From: Niabella drilacis
GTDB lineage: Bacteria > Bacteroidota > Bacteroidia > Chitinophagales > Chitinophagaceae
Reading direction: 5' to 3'
DNA length: 64,000 bases
Assembly: GCF_900101395.1 (NCBI RefSeq)
Contig: NZ_FMZO01000008.1
Location: 62,001 to 126,000 of the forward strand
Positions 8,598 to 18,400 of this stretch are shown piece by piece (positions within the stretch are counted from its first letter, which is position 1; each line of letters starts with the position of its first letter). The notes under the pieces were generated by a model. It was not told the DNA's origin, searched no databases, and worked only from the letters and a program-made list of their open reading frames with translations. Position numbers and translations under genes: made by a program.

Positions 8598-9518
8598 ATG
8601 AAGCCTTGTTTATTGGTCACTATTTTATGGTTATCGGTATTCCCGGGATGCCGGGCGCAGCAGGTAGTTCCTTTATACCGGGTGGTACCAAATTCCATTA
8701 AGACGGCGGTTATAACGGAGCGCCGGGATACTACGGCTACGGGCCGGATCCTGGTGCGATCGGTTACGGCTCCATCCATAACTGCATATTTTCCTTCAAA
8801 AGAGAAAGCCACCGGTACCGCAGTGGTGATCTGCCCCGGCGGCGGCTATTCTTATTTGGTGATCAACCAGGAAGGAACGGATGTGGCAAAAGCATTTGCT
8901 GAGAATGGTGTTGCTGCTTTTGTTTTGAAGTACCGTTTGCCGGACGACAGGATCATGATCAATAAAACCATCGGGCCATTACAGGATGCGCAGCAGGCGA
9001 TCAGGACCATAAGAGAGCGGGCCTCCGAATGGCATATCAACCCGGAACGGATCGGCATTATCGGTTTTTCTGCCGGCGGGCATCTCGCTTCTGCAGCATC
9101 CACGCATTTTAATGACCAGGTAATTGATAACCCCCGGCATACCCGCCTGCGCCCGGATTTTTCTATATTGGTTTACCCGGTTATCAGCTTTACGGAGCCA
9201 CTTGCACATAAGGGTTCAAGACGCGCTTTGCTGGGAAAGGATACAGCGGTATCGGCAAAAGCGGATCAGTATTCCAGTGAAAAGCAGGTAACAGCGGAAA
9301 CCCCGCCTGCTTTTCTGCTGCACAGTTCAGATGATAAAGTGGTGCCCGTGGCCAATAGCATTGCTTATTACCAGGCGCTGCAGGCTGCGGGCGTAAAAGC
9401 CGAAATGCATATTTATGCTGCCGGTGGCCACGGGTATGGACTCAACAATAAAACCAGTGACGATCATTGGTTCGAAAGATGTTTGAACTGGATGCGGGCG
9501 GGTGGCTGGCTAAAGTAA
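8598..9518 (+). CDS. Secreted alpha/beta-hydrolase esterase (BD-FAE-like)
   Basis: The 306-residue protein has an export signal (lipobox-like Cys near residue 18, or cleavage after CRAQ). It has the alpha/beta-hydrolase features of the bifunctional feruloyl/acetyl-xylan esterase type: oxyanion-hole CPGGGYS, nucleophile elbow GFSAGGH, acidic HSSDDKVV and C-terminal catalytic GGHGYG. It probably removes acyl groups from polysaccharide or small esters in the periplasm. It is monocistronic, with its own promoter, and is not part of either PUL. Substrate is inferred from the family. Confidence 0.8.
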   Translation: MKPCLLVTILWLSVFPGCRAQQVVPLYRVVPNSIKTAVITERRDTTATGRILVRSVTAPSITAYFPSKEKATGTAVVICPGGGYSYLVINQEGTDVAKAFAENGVAAFVLKYRLPDDRIMINKTIGPLQDAQQAIRTIRERASEWHINPERIGIIGFSAGGHLASAASTHFNDQVIDNPRHTRLRPDFSILVYPVISFTEPLAHKGSRRALLGKDTAVSAKADQYSSEKQVTAETPPAFLLHSSDDKVVPVANSIAYYQALQAAGVKAEMHIYAAGGHGYGLNNKTSDDHWFERCLNWMRAGGWLK

Positions 9519-9586
9519 GCGGTGTTTAACCTCTTTTTAGTATTGCAAATTCTTTGTTTCCGCGCCTCTGTGGCAACACGGTATCT

Positions 9587-9594
9587 TATCTTTG
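9587..9594 (+). promoter_or_regulatory. -7 box in front of the flavoprotein gene
   Basis: TATCTTTG is a perfect TAnnTTTG box only 14 bases before the TTG start at 9609, so the transcript should have a leader of a few bases at most. No -33 box is seen at the usual spacing. Confidence 0.45.
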
Positions 9595-9608
9595 GTAAAA
9601 ATTAGAAA

Positions 9609-10844
9609 TTGGCAAAAACGGTTTATATCATCGGGGGCGGCGCCTCGGGTTTTTTTTGTGCAGTGAACGCGGCCCGTATGGATCCGCAGCTGAAAGTGGT
9701 GATAATTGAAAAAAATAATAAACTGCTGTCCAAGGTAAAAATCAGCGGAGGCGGTCGCTGCAATGTGACTCACGCCTGCTTTGAGATTGCGGAAATGGCC
9801 AAAAGGTACCCGCGGGGCGGGCATTTTGTGAAGAAGCTTTTTCACCGGTTTTTTACAAAGGATACGATTGAGTGGTTCCGGCAGCGGGGGATATCGTTAA
9901 AGACGGAAGCCGATGGAAGGATGTTCCCGGCTACCGATACATCACAAACGATCATCGATTGTTTGCTGGAGGAAGCCCGGCGTTACGGCGTGGATATCCG
10001 GATGCAGTGCGCGGTTACCGCTATTGAGCCGGCGGCACCGGGTTTCAGGATCCATACGGCAAAAGGAGCGGTGTTCCACGGCGATTATGTCTGTGTCGCC
10101 TGTGGCGGCTTTCCCAGGGAGGCACAGTTTCAATGGCTGAAGGACCTGGGGCATTCCATAGAAGCGCCTGTTCCGTCTTTATTTACGTTTAACAGTCCCC
10201 GCCATCCCATAAGCCGGTTAATGGGGGTGAGCGTGGAGGATGCTAAGGTTACCCTGGCGGGAACAAAGCTGCAACAGCGGGGGCCCCTGCTGATCACTCA
10301 CTGGGGCATCAGCGGCCCGGTGGTGTTAAGGCTGAGCGCCTGGGCGGCCAGGGAGCTGGCGGGTGTGCAATGGGAGTTCCGGGCGTTGATCAACTGGTTG
10401 CCCGAGCTTCCGGAGCCGGTATTGAGGGCGCGCATGGGGGCATGGCGGTCAGAAAAAGCAGGGCAAAAGACCGGGGGAAAAAATGAGCTCGGGTTGCCCG
10501 GCCGGCTCTGGCAGTTCCTGCTGGCTCATTCCGGAATTGATGAGCAGAAACGCTGGGCGGATCTGCCTTCAAAGAATCTGAATCAACTGATCAAAAACCT
10601 GCTGGAGCTGGAGCTGCCGGTACAGGGTAAAACAACCTATAAAGATGAATTTGTTACGGCTGGCGGCGTTGCTTTGGCGGAGATCGATGCCCAAACGATG
10701 ATGAGTAAAAAAGTTCCGGGGCTTTTCTTTACCGGTGAAGTGATCGATGTGGACGGGATCACCGGGGGGTATAATTTTCAGAATGCCTGGAGCACGGGGT
10801 TTGTGGCGGCATTGTCGATAGTGGCAATGGCTGCCGGAACCTGA
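9609..10844 (+). CDS. Flavoprotein, HI0933/BaiN family
   Basis: The 411-residue protein has an N-terminal dinucleotide-binding motif (IIGGGASG, residues 7-14), the family motif SGGGRCNVTH near residues 45-54, and the C-terminal flavin-contact block GGYNFQNAWSTG. The HI0933/BaiN family are NAD(P)/FAD-dependent oxidoreductases of broadly unknown substrate. Translation must begin at the TTG at 9609, because the nucleotide-binding strand starts at residue 4 and no upstream ATG is in frame close by. The gene is alone, and a gap rich in dispersed repeats follows. Confidence 0.87.
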   Translation: MAKTVYIIGGGASGFFCAVNAARMDPQLKVVIIEKNNKLLSKVKISGGGRCNVTHACFEIAEMAKRYPRGGHFVKKLFHRFFTKDTIEWFRQRGISLKTEADGRMFPATDTSQTIIDCLLEEARRYGVDIRMQCAVTAIEPAAPGFRIHTAKGAVFHGDYVCVACGGFPREAQFQWLKDLGHSIEAPVPSLFTFNSPRHPISRLMGVSVEDAKVTLAGTKLQQRGPLLITHWGISGPVVLRLSAWAARELAGVQWEFRALINWLPELPEPVLRARMGAWRSEKAGQKTGGKNELGLPGRLWQFLLAHSGIDEQKRWADLPSKNLNQLIKNLLELELPVQGKTTYKDEFVTAGGVALAEIDAQTMMSKKVPGLFFTGEVIDVDGITGGYNFQNAWSTGFVAALSIVAMAAGT

Positions 10845-10874
10845 TGCTATGCCTGCACCGGAATACCGCAAGGC

Positions 10875-11108
10875 CACTCCTGTGTTCGTTTAAAGTTCAA
10901 GGTTCAACGCTAAATCCGTTGAATGTGGTTGATAACTGAATGCTGATGGCTGAAGACTTCTATGTTTGTTTAAAGTTTAAGGTTTCAAGTTTCACGGCAG
11001 ATCCGTGTGGGTCCCCTCAACGATCACAGGTGGGTTCCTGGTTTAACGTGGTTGATTATTGTTGAATGTGGTTGATAACTGAATGCTGACAACTCTGATA
11101 ACTGGCAG
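10875..11108. repeat. Modular intergenic repeats, block 1
   Basis: The gap between convergent genes is built from degenerate modules seen elsewhere in the window: GTTTAAAGTTCAAGGTTC and GTTTAAAGTTTAAGGTTTC (reverse of the TGAAACTTTAAACC module), GTTGAATGTGGTTGATAACTG (twice), and CTGAATGCTGA (twice). The same modules make up 53060-53400. No gene or promoter is seen. Confidence 0.6.
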
Positions 11109-11109
11109 G

Positions 11110-11898
11110 TCATAGTTTTCTTGCATACTCGGTGGGAGTCATGCCAAACTGTTTATGAAAATTGCGGCCAAATTGGGTAAGGGAACTGTACCCTACAGAC
11201 TCTGCAACCTCGTTCATCCGGTGGTGGCCTTCGCTGATCAGTGCGGCGGCTTTTTTTAGCCGGGTAAGGTTGATCATTTCGTTGGGCGACAGGTTGGAAA
11301 TGGATTTGATTTTGCGGTACAGGGTAGGGCGGCTCATATTCAGCTGCTGCGCCAGGAACTCCACATCCAGCTGGGTGTTGGGCAGGTCTGCCTCAATGAG
11401 CTGCTGCAGCTTTTCCAGGAATTGTTCGTCCATTTTCGTATGCGCCATCGTTCTGATATGGGCGAGCGGGGACTGGGCAAAATAGTCCTTGAGTTTCATC
11501 CGGTTGCTGAGCAAACTGGCTACCTGTGCATTCAGATGCTCGGGCGAGAACGGTTTTTCGATATACGCATCGGCTCCTGCGGTGAGCCCCTCGATCTTTG
11601 ATTGCAGCGTGTTCCTGGCAGTGAGCAGTATGATCGGGATATGGCTTAACTCGAAATGCGCTTTTACATAGTCGCAAAACTCCAGGCCGTCCATACCGGG
11701 CATCATAATATCACTGATGATCAGGTGAACAATATGTGTTTCGAGCTGCTGCAGGGCTGCGTGCGCATGGATTGCAGTTAACACCACATACTTTTCCCCA
11801 AGATCGTCTGCAAGAAATTCCAGTATATCTTCGTTATCATCTACAACCAGTATTGTAAATTTTGGTACGTCTTCTGTGAATATTTCTTTGGGCTTCAA
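11110..11898 (-). CDS. Response regulator with AraC-type HTH (PUL 1 activator)
   Basis: The 262-residue protein has a receiver domain at about 15-130 (acidic DDNED pocket, phospho-acceptor Asp63 in ISDIMMPG) and a C-terminal AraC-type double helix-turn-helix at about 165-262. In Bacteroides hybrid two-component systems these domains are fused to the sensor kinase; here they are a separate frame just 17 bases after the kinase stop. The only start is TTG at 11898, since a TGA lies in frame two codons upstream. It most likely activates susC at 15452 through the 21-bp-spaced direct repeat at 15338-15372. A frameshifted fusion gene is the alternative. Confidence 0.87.
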   Translation of the reverse strand: MKPKEIFTEDVPKFTILVVDDNEDILEFLADDLGEKYVVLTAIHAHAALQQLETHIVHLIISDIMMPGMDGLEFCDYVKAHFELSHIPIILLTARNTLQSKIEGLTAGADAYIEKPFSPEHLNAQVASLLSNRMKLKDYFAQSPLAHIRTMAHTKMDEQFLEKLQQLIEADLPNTQLDVEFLAQQLNMSRPTLYRKIKSISNLSPNEMINLTRLKKAAALISEGHHRMNEVAESVGYSSLTQFGRNFHKQFGMTPTEYARKL

Positions 11899-11915
11899 AA
11901 TTCAAAAACAGGGGT

Positions 11916-14900
11916 TTATAATTGCGGGTGCCGGATGGGGAACAGCGTTTCAAATGTAATTAAATTCCCTGTTGAAACCAAACGGATGCTGCCTTGGTGA
12001 AGGTCGACCAGCGATTTGGCCAGGGAAAGCCCGATGCCGGCTCCGGAAATGCTTTCCGTAAACCGGGAACGGAAGAAGAGCTCAAAGATCCGGTCGCGGT
12101 CCTTTTCAGGAACAGGCTCCCCGTCATTGCTGATCCTTATTGAAAAGGTTTGATCCCCTTTTTCGAGGACTGTGATCACTTTTTGTTTGCAATATTTGAT
12201 GGCATTATCAAGCAGGTTGCTGATGATCTTGGTAAAAGCTTCGGGGTCAATGGCCGCATGAAAAGGCTCCGGCGGAACACTCAGTTCAAAGATAACGCCC
12301 CGTTCTTCTGCAGTTGGCTGAAAGTTGAGCCAGATCGATGTCAGCAGTTCGGGTATATTAACGGGAACAAAATTTAATGAGAACTGTTCCGATTCAGCCT
12401 TCCGGAAGTCGAGGAGCTGATTGCTCAGCTCCAGCAGGCGGTCGGTATTCCTGTTCATGCTTCGCAGGTACTTTTCCGTTTGCGGTGTTTGCCGGATCAG
12501 CTTCGTGATCTTTTCCAGTGGCGCTTTTATCAGTGTAAGCGGGGTCCGGATCTCATGTGCCACTTTTGTAAAGAAATCGATCTTGGCATCGATCAGCTCT
12601 TTTTCTTTTTGTACGGCATACAGCTGCATTTTCCGTTGCTGTTTGCTCGCCTGGTTCCTCCGGTACGTTTTCATCACAAGAAAACCTGCCGTGGCCAGCA
12701 GCAGCATATATAAAAAATAGGCAAGCGGGGTTTTCCAGGCGGGCGGATTTATGGTGATCCGGATCCGCTGCTCATTATACTGCCAACGGCCGCTGCTGTT
12801 GGTTGAGCGTACCTTAAATACATATTCACCATGCGGAAGGTTGGTGAAATAAACGCTCCTGTTTGTTTTGATATGGTTCCAGTCCCGGTCGAGGCCCTCC
12901 AGTTTATAGGCGTACTCCACATTATCAGGTGCGGTAAAATTGAGGGCCGCAAAATCAATATTGAAAGTGGACCGGTTGTAGGGGAGGGTAATGTGGCGTG
13001 TGATGAGTACCGATTGCTTCAGCGGCCCGTTTTGTGGCGATATGGGCAGCGGGGTGTTGAAGACAGAAAAATCAGTGATATAAAGCGGGGGAATATAGTT
13101 GTCTGCCTTTAACAGTGCCGGGTTAAAACTGATCATGCCTTTTACGCTGCCATAATAAATGTTGCCATCTTTGCTGCGGTACAGCGAGGAATAGTTGAAC
13201 TGGTCTCCCAGCAGGCCGCTTGTTTTGGTAAAAGTGCGGAGGATATTACCCTGCTGGTCCAGCAGCACCAGCCCTTTGGAGGTAGTGATCCAGTGGCGAT
13301 GCAGATGGTCTTCGGTTATCGTGTAAATGAGGTTGCTTGGAAAACCTGTTTCTGTTGTATAGATCTTGAGCTTTTTAGCAGGCAGATCAAGTTTGTATAA
13401 GCCATCCTCTGTAGCGACCCAGAGCTCTTTTCCGGAAGACTCATGGATGAAAGTGATCCGGTTTTGCGAAAGCCGGTCTTTATGCTGCTGCAGGATCTGC
13501 AACCTGCCGGCAATATGCTTGCGGGGATTGTAATAGTGCAGCCCGTCCTGGAAAGTGCCTGCCCAGATGGTTCCGTCCGATGCTTCAAGAATGCATGCGT
13601 AAAAGCTGTTTTTGGGAAAGAAAGGCAACTCCTTAAAATCGCTGGTTCCCGGGTTGTAGATATAGATCCCGTTGGACGTGCCCAGCCAGATACGGCGATC
13701 GGTGCTTTTGTAGATGCTGTGGATGAAATTGCTTTTCAGGTCGTATGGGCCCGGCCCTGCATTGAAATGCCGGATCACCTTTTCGCTCCGGAGGTCCATA
13801 ATATCCAGCCCGTGTTCAAATGTTCCGATCCATAAAGAATCGCCGTCGCAAAGAAGCCCGTGGATATTGGTATTGGCAATGCTGGAAGGAGTTCCGTCGG
13901 GCCGGAAGTTTTTAAACAGCCCTGTTTGCAGATCCAACCGGTTTAAACCGGCATCTTCTGTACCGATCCAGAGGTGGCGGGCATTGTCGGCTACAATCTC
14001 CCGGATGGCGTTGCCCTGTATGGAATGATCATCCTTGCCTGAAAAGTATTTTTCAAATGGAGGATTTTCATTGGAATAGTAATTCAGCCCTCCAAAATAG
14101 CTCCCGATCCATATTCCGCCTTCCCGGTCCCTGCAAAGGGAATAAATGGCATTGTCGCTGATGGCATAAGGATTCTGGTAGTTCTTTTTGATATTGGTAA
14201 ATTGGCCATTTTCGTCGTTGTAAATGTAAATACCACTTTCTGTAGCGATCCAGAATTCGTTCGCTTTCGTTTTAACGAAGTCTCTTGCAAAGATCTCAGT
14301 CTTGTCATTATTGTAGGTCAGCAGGTCTTCATAGCTGCGCTCGTTGATGTTGAATTTTTTTATTCCCTGGTTGGAGGTGCCGATCAGGAAATAACCCTTT
14401 CCGGTGTCATAGATCCGCTCGATCCAGTGAGAAACGGCAGGCTTTGAATGCGAGAAGACGGAATAGAACCGGAACAGACCTTTCTCCTGGTCATAGTTGG
14501 CAAGGTCGCCGCTCATATTTCCGATCCATAACTGGTTGTTTGCCGATACGGTCAGGGCAGAGCATGACTGGAGCCCCTGCTGGGTAAAACGGGTTACCCG
14601 GAGGGTACGGCTGTTCCATTGATACAATTGAAAACCGATGATCATCCAGATATTTCCCTCATTATCTTCAGCAATATCACGCACCTGTTTTGCCGGGGTA
14701 TTCTTTAAGAATGAGAACCGCTCGGTTGTTGGATCAAACAGGTACATGCCCCTTTCGGTGCCTACCCACAGGACCTGGTTCCTGCCTTCGTGTACTTTCC
14801 AGATAGAATTGTTGCCCAGTTGCAGGTAGCTGTCCGTTTTTAGTTTAAAAACCTTGAAATTGTAGCCGTCAAACCGGTTAAGCCCGTCCTTGGTGCCTAC

Positions 14901-15056
14901 CCAGATAAATCCTTTCCGGTCCTGTATTACAGCGGAAACCGTGTTGTTGGACAAGCCGTTTTCGGTCTGGAAATGCTGGAAGTAATATCCCTCCGAATAA
15001 CAGGGGAAATGAGTGACCGATACCAACAGGAAGAACAGGAAAAAATAGCGCCTCAA
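11916..15056 (-). CDS. Two-component propeller sensor histidine kinase (PUL 1)
   Basis: The 1046-residue protein has a signal peptide, about fourteen Reg_prop blades forming two seven-bladed periplasmic propellers (repeats of the type IWVGTKDGLNRFD, residues ~30-680), a Y_Y_Y domain (~690-760), one membrane helix (~775-800), a HisKA domain with phospho-acceptor His834 in HEIRTPL, and a HATPase domain ending GAGIGLSLAKS. It should bind an oligosaccharide from the target glycan in the periplasm and signal to the cytoplasm. It reads away from susC, sharing a 395-base control region. It ends after the kinase domain, with the receiver and AraC parts in the next frame. Confidence 0.92.
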   Translation of the reverse strand: MRRYFFLFFLLVSVTHFPCYSEGYYFQHFQTENGLSNNTVSAVIQDRKGFIWVGTKDGLNRFDGYNFKVFKLKTDSYLQLGNNSIWKVHEGRNQVLWVGTERGMYLFDPTTERFSFLKNTPAKQVRDIAEDNEGNIWMIIGFQLYQWNSRTLRVTRFTQQGLQSCSALTVSANNQLWIGNMSGDLANYDQEKGLFRFYSVFSHSKPAVSHWIERIYDTGKGYFLIGTSNQGIKKFNINERSYEDLLTYNNDKTEIFARDFVKTKANEFWIATESGIYIYNDENGQFTNIKKNYQNPYAISDNAIYSLCRDREGGIWIGSYFGGLNYYSNENPPFEKYFSGKDDHSIQGNAIREIVADNARHLWIGTEDAGLNRLDLQTGLFKNFRPDGTPSSIANTNIHGLLCDGDSLWIGTFEHGLDIMDLRSEKVIRHFNAGPGPYDLKSNFIHSIYKSTDRRIWLGTSNGIYIYNPGTSDFKELPFFPKNSFYACILEASDGTIWAGTFQDGLHYYNPRKHIAGRLQILQQHKDRLSQNRITFIHESSGKELWVATEDGLYKLDLPAKKLKIYTTETGFPSNLIYTITEDHLHRHWITTSKGLVLLDQQGNILRTFTKTSGLLGDQFNYSSLYRSKDGNIYYGSVKGMISFNPALLKADNYIPPLYITDFSVFNTPLPISPQNGPLKQSVLITRHITLPYNRSTFNIDFAALNFTAPDNVEYAYKLEGLDRDWNHIKTNRSVYFTNLPHGEYVFKVRSTNSSGRWQYNEQRIRITINPPAWKTPLAYFLYMLLLATAGFLVMKTYRRNQASKQQRKMQLYAVQKEKELIDAKIDFFTKVAHEIRTPLTLIKAPLEKITKLIRQTPQTEKYLRSMNRNTDRLLELSNQLLDFRKAESEQFSLNFVPVNIPELLTSIWLNFQPTAEERGVIFELSVPPEPFHAAIDPEAFTKIISNLLDNAIKYCKQKVITVLEKGDQTFSIRISNDGEPVPEKDRDRIFELFFRSRFTESISGAGIGLSLAKSLVDLHQGSIRLVSTGNLITFETLFPIRHPQL

Positions 15057-15069
15057 TCAAAAATTTTGT

Positions 15070-15077
15070 CAAACTTA
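15070..15077 (-). promoter_or_regulatory. Candidate -7 box for the sensor kinase
   Basis: Read on the minus strand this is TAAGTTTG, a full match to TAnnTTTG, 13 bases before the kinase ATG. The leader would be very short. No -33 box is evident. Confidence 0.4.
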
Positions 15078-15337
15078 CATAAAACGGGGGAGAGGGTGTG
15101 GGATTTGAAGATTTGAATTCCGACCTGCCCGTAGCCGCAGCGTGGCGGGAATCTTTTTGGGAAAGGCTTATATTACGGGTGCGCAGCACCTCTATTGCAT
15201 CTTGTGTCCGTTGCTAAAAAGAACAACGTTGCCCGAGCCTGTCAGTGCGCCATAGAATCACAAGCAGAAAACGGATCTAACCGCCCGGCGGGCAGGCCTT
15301 CAACCTGGAACAAAGTGGCCCAACCCCATTAACCCCC

Positions 15338-15372
15338 GTTTGAGACAAATTGATGAAAGTTTGAAACAAATT
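15338..15372 (+). promoter_or_regulatory. Direct-repeat operator for the PUL 1 response regulator
   Basis: GTTTGAGACAAATT (15338-15351) is repeated as GTTTGAAACAAATT (15359-15372), 13 of 14 identical, with a 21-base period. Two helical turns between same-direction half-sites is what a dimer of AraC-type domains would need. The site ends about 40 bases upstream of a -7-like TAACGTTG (15413-15420) and 80 bases upstream of the susC ATG, a normal activator position. Confidence 0.6.
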
Positions 15373-15451
15373 TCGCTTGATGGACAGGCGGGCGGATTTA
15401 TTTTCACAGCTGTAACGTTGCTTCGTTTTTTACAATCTAAATCAAAGCTGT

Positions 15452-18400
15452 ATGAAATTAAAGATCCTTGTATTTCTTGTACTTGTTTCTGCGGGTTTGT
15501 CGGCCCAGACTTTAATTTCCGGGAAGATAACAGATGAAAAAGGAGCGCCGCTTGCCGGTGCCAGTGTTACTTTGCAGGGAACCACCACCGCTGCTGCCAC
15601 TAACGAGCAGGGCATGTACCAGATTACTGCGCCTCCAAACGGGACCCTGTTATTTACATCGGTCGGTTACGGTGAGCAGCAGGTGGCTGTAAATAACCAG
15701 CAGACCATTAATGTATCGCTTACCGTAAGTACCTCGGACCTGGGCGAGATCGTAGTGGTGGGGTACGGGTCCAAGAAAAAAGCAGACATTACCAGCGCTA
15801 TCGCATCGGTGAGTGCGGATGATATTGCCCGGGTACGGGGCGGGTCTACCGTAGGTACGGCCCTTGCCGGTAAAATGGCCGGTGTTTCCTTCCGGATGCC
15901 CGATGGCCGGCCGGGCGCCAGCGCCAACATCCAGATACGCGGAATGGGCGCTCCCCTGTTTATTATTGACGACATCCAGCAGGATGCCGGCCAGTTTAAC
16001 AACCTGGCGCAGGATGATATTGAAAGCATCACCGTTTTAAAAGATGCCGCCGCATCTATTTATGGCAGCCGCGCTGCAAACGGCGTGGTGCTGGTAAAGA
16101 CCAAGAAAGGACGCACCGGTCAGAAAAGTAGGGTAAATGTAGGTGGTTATTACGGGTGGCAGAACTGGTCGCGGTTTCCGCATACGACCAATGCCTATGA
16201 ATGGATGGTAGGGAAGGCCGACGCAGAAATGACTTTTTACGGGAAAACAGATATTACCCAGGCCGAGCTGGATAAATGGAAGGCGGGTACCGAATACGGA
16301 TACTGGAACGAAGACTGGAGAAAGCTGATCATTGCAAAAAATGCACCCCAGTATTCCTTTAACGTAAATGCGACCGGCGGTAGCGAAAAAGTGAATTATT
16401 ATGTGTCGGTTACGCATCTCGACCAGAAGGGCGTATATGGAACCGACAGGGAGTTTGATTTTAACCGTACCAATATTCAAAGCAATATTGACGCGCGGAT
16501 ATCGGAGCGGTTGAAAGTAGGACTTCAGATCAACGGGCGCATCGAAACGCGGGATCAGCCGGGTGTGCCGGGGGTAGATGATTACTGGGCTGCGCGGTTC
16601 GCATTATTCCGGAACCGCCCCATGGAGCTGGCTTATGCCAACAACAATAAATTGTATCCTAATGACATCGGTCATAATGCGGAGAACTGGGCGGTACAGT
16701 CGAAGGCATTAACCGGCTACTGGAGGTCCGACTGGCGGGTGTTGCAAAGCAATTTCAACGCCGAGTACCAGGTGCCGGGTATTAAGGGCCTTACGGCAAG
16801 CGGGAAGTATTCCTACTACCTGGCAGATAATGTTACCAACGGGCATGAGTATACCTATGATGTATATACTTATCACCCCGAATCCGATACTTACGAAAAG
16901 AAAGTGGGGAGCTCTAACCCCTACAGGGAGCGGATCCTGGAAAAAGTGTTCAATAATGTTTTCCAGGCGCAGCTGGATTATTCCCGCTCTTTTGGCGATC
17001 ATAATATAGCCGCTTTGTTTCTGAATGAGCGCATCGAACGGAAACATTTGAGAACGTTCCAGCATGCAGTGCCCAAAGTGAATGGTCTGCCCATTATGTT
17101 CTGGAATGATATGGACGGGCAGAACTTTGCAGACATCCAGGAGGAGGAAGCCCGTGTGGGGTATGTATTAAAGCTAAACTATAACTATGCTTCCCGGTAT
17201 TACCTGGAGTTTGCCGGGCGAAGGGATGCTTCCTGGAAATTTGCCCCCGACCGCCGGGTAGGTTACTTCCCTTCTGTGAGTGCCGCGTGGCGGCTTACCC
17301 AGGAGCGGTTCTTTCAGAACCTCATCGGGGAGAACTCCGTATTGAATGAATTGAAGATCCGCGGGTCCTATGGCATCCTTGGAGATGATAATATCGGCAT
17401 CGGCCCCTTTGACTATTTAGTAGGCTATCAGTATAATACGGGTGTTGCTATACTGGATGGGGTGCCCATTACCACGTCTACGCTGCGGAATTCGGGAATT
17501 AAAGTAGACAATGTGTCCTGGTTCGAGAGCCGGATCACGGATCTTGGCGTCGATCTTGAGTTTTTTGATCATAAACTGCAGGCTTCAGCCGATTATTTTT
17601 ATCGTAAAAGGACCGGGCTGCTCGGAACCAAGTATGATATCCTGCTGCCCAGCGAGATCGGTTATGGGTTGCCGCGCGAGAATGTGAACAGCGATGCACG
17701 CTTTGGCGCGGAGGGATCGGTAAAATATTCCAATAACAGCGGGAAGCTGGGGTATTCGGTAGGTGGCAATATTTCCATTTCCCGCGCCAAATTCCTGGAG
17801 TCCTACAAACCCATCTTCTTTAACTCCTGGGACCAGTACCGAAACTCTGCCGAGAGCCGGTATTCCGATATTTTCTGGGGGTATGAAGTTACAGGCCAGT
17901 TCCGCTCATTTGAGGAAATTAATAACTATCCTGTAAATATAGACGGCGAAGGCAACCGCACCTTGCGTCCGGGCTCCTTTATCTACAAAGACCAGAACGG
18001 TGATGGATCGATCAATGAACTCGACGAGCGGCCCATCGGGTATACCACACAGGGACAGCCCAATATTCAATATGGGTTACAGATCGGACTCAATTACCGG
18101 AACTTTAACTTCAATATTGATTTCTCCGGCGGAGCGCTATACTCCTGGAATCAGAACTGGGAAATGCGCTGGCCTTATCAGAATACGGGAGCGCTTCGCT
18201 CCGAAATTTATAATGACCGCTGGCACCGGGAAGATATTTTTGACCTGAACAGTGCCTGGATCCCCGGGAAATACCCGGCCATTAGCTTCAATGAAAGCTG
18301 GAGGAGCGATTATAATAAAAACTCAACCTTCTGGCTGCACAATATCAAATACCTGCGTGCAAGGACCATTGAACTGGGCTACAGTCTTCCGCAACAGCTT

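Larger units (their letters stand above)
15057..15451. other. Control region between sensor kinase and susC
   Basis: This 395-base divergent gap holds a candidate kinase promoter (15070-15077), a dispersed repeat copy with a GGCGGGCAGGC insert (15267-15315), the direct-repeat operator candidate (15338-15372) and a weak -7-like box TAACGTTG at 15413-15420 in front of susC. No gene is supported. Confidence 0.6.
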
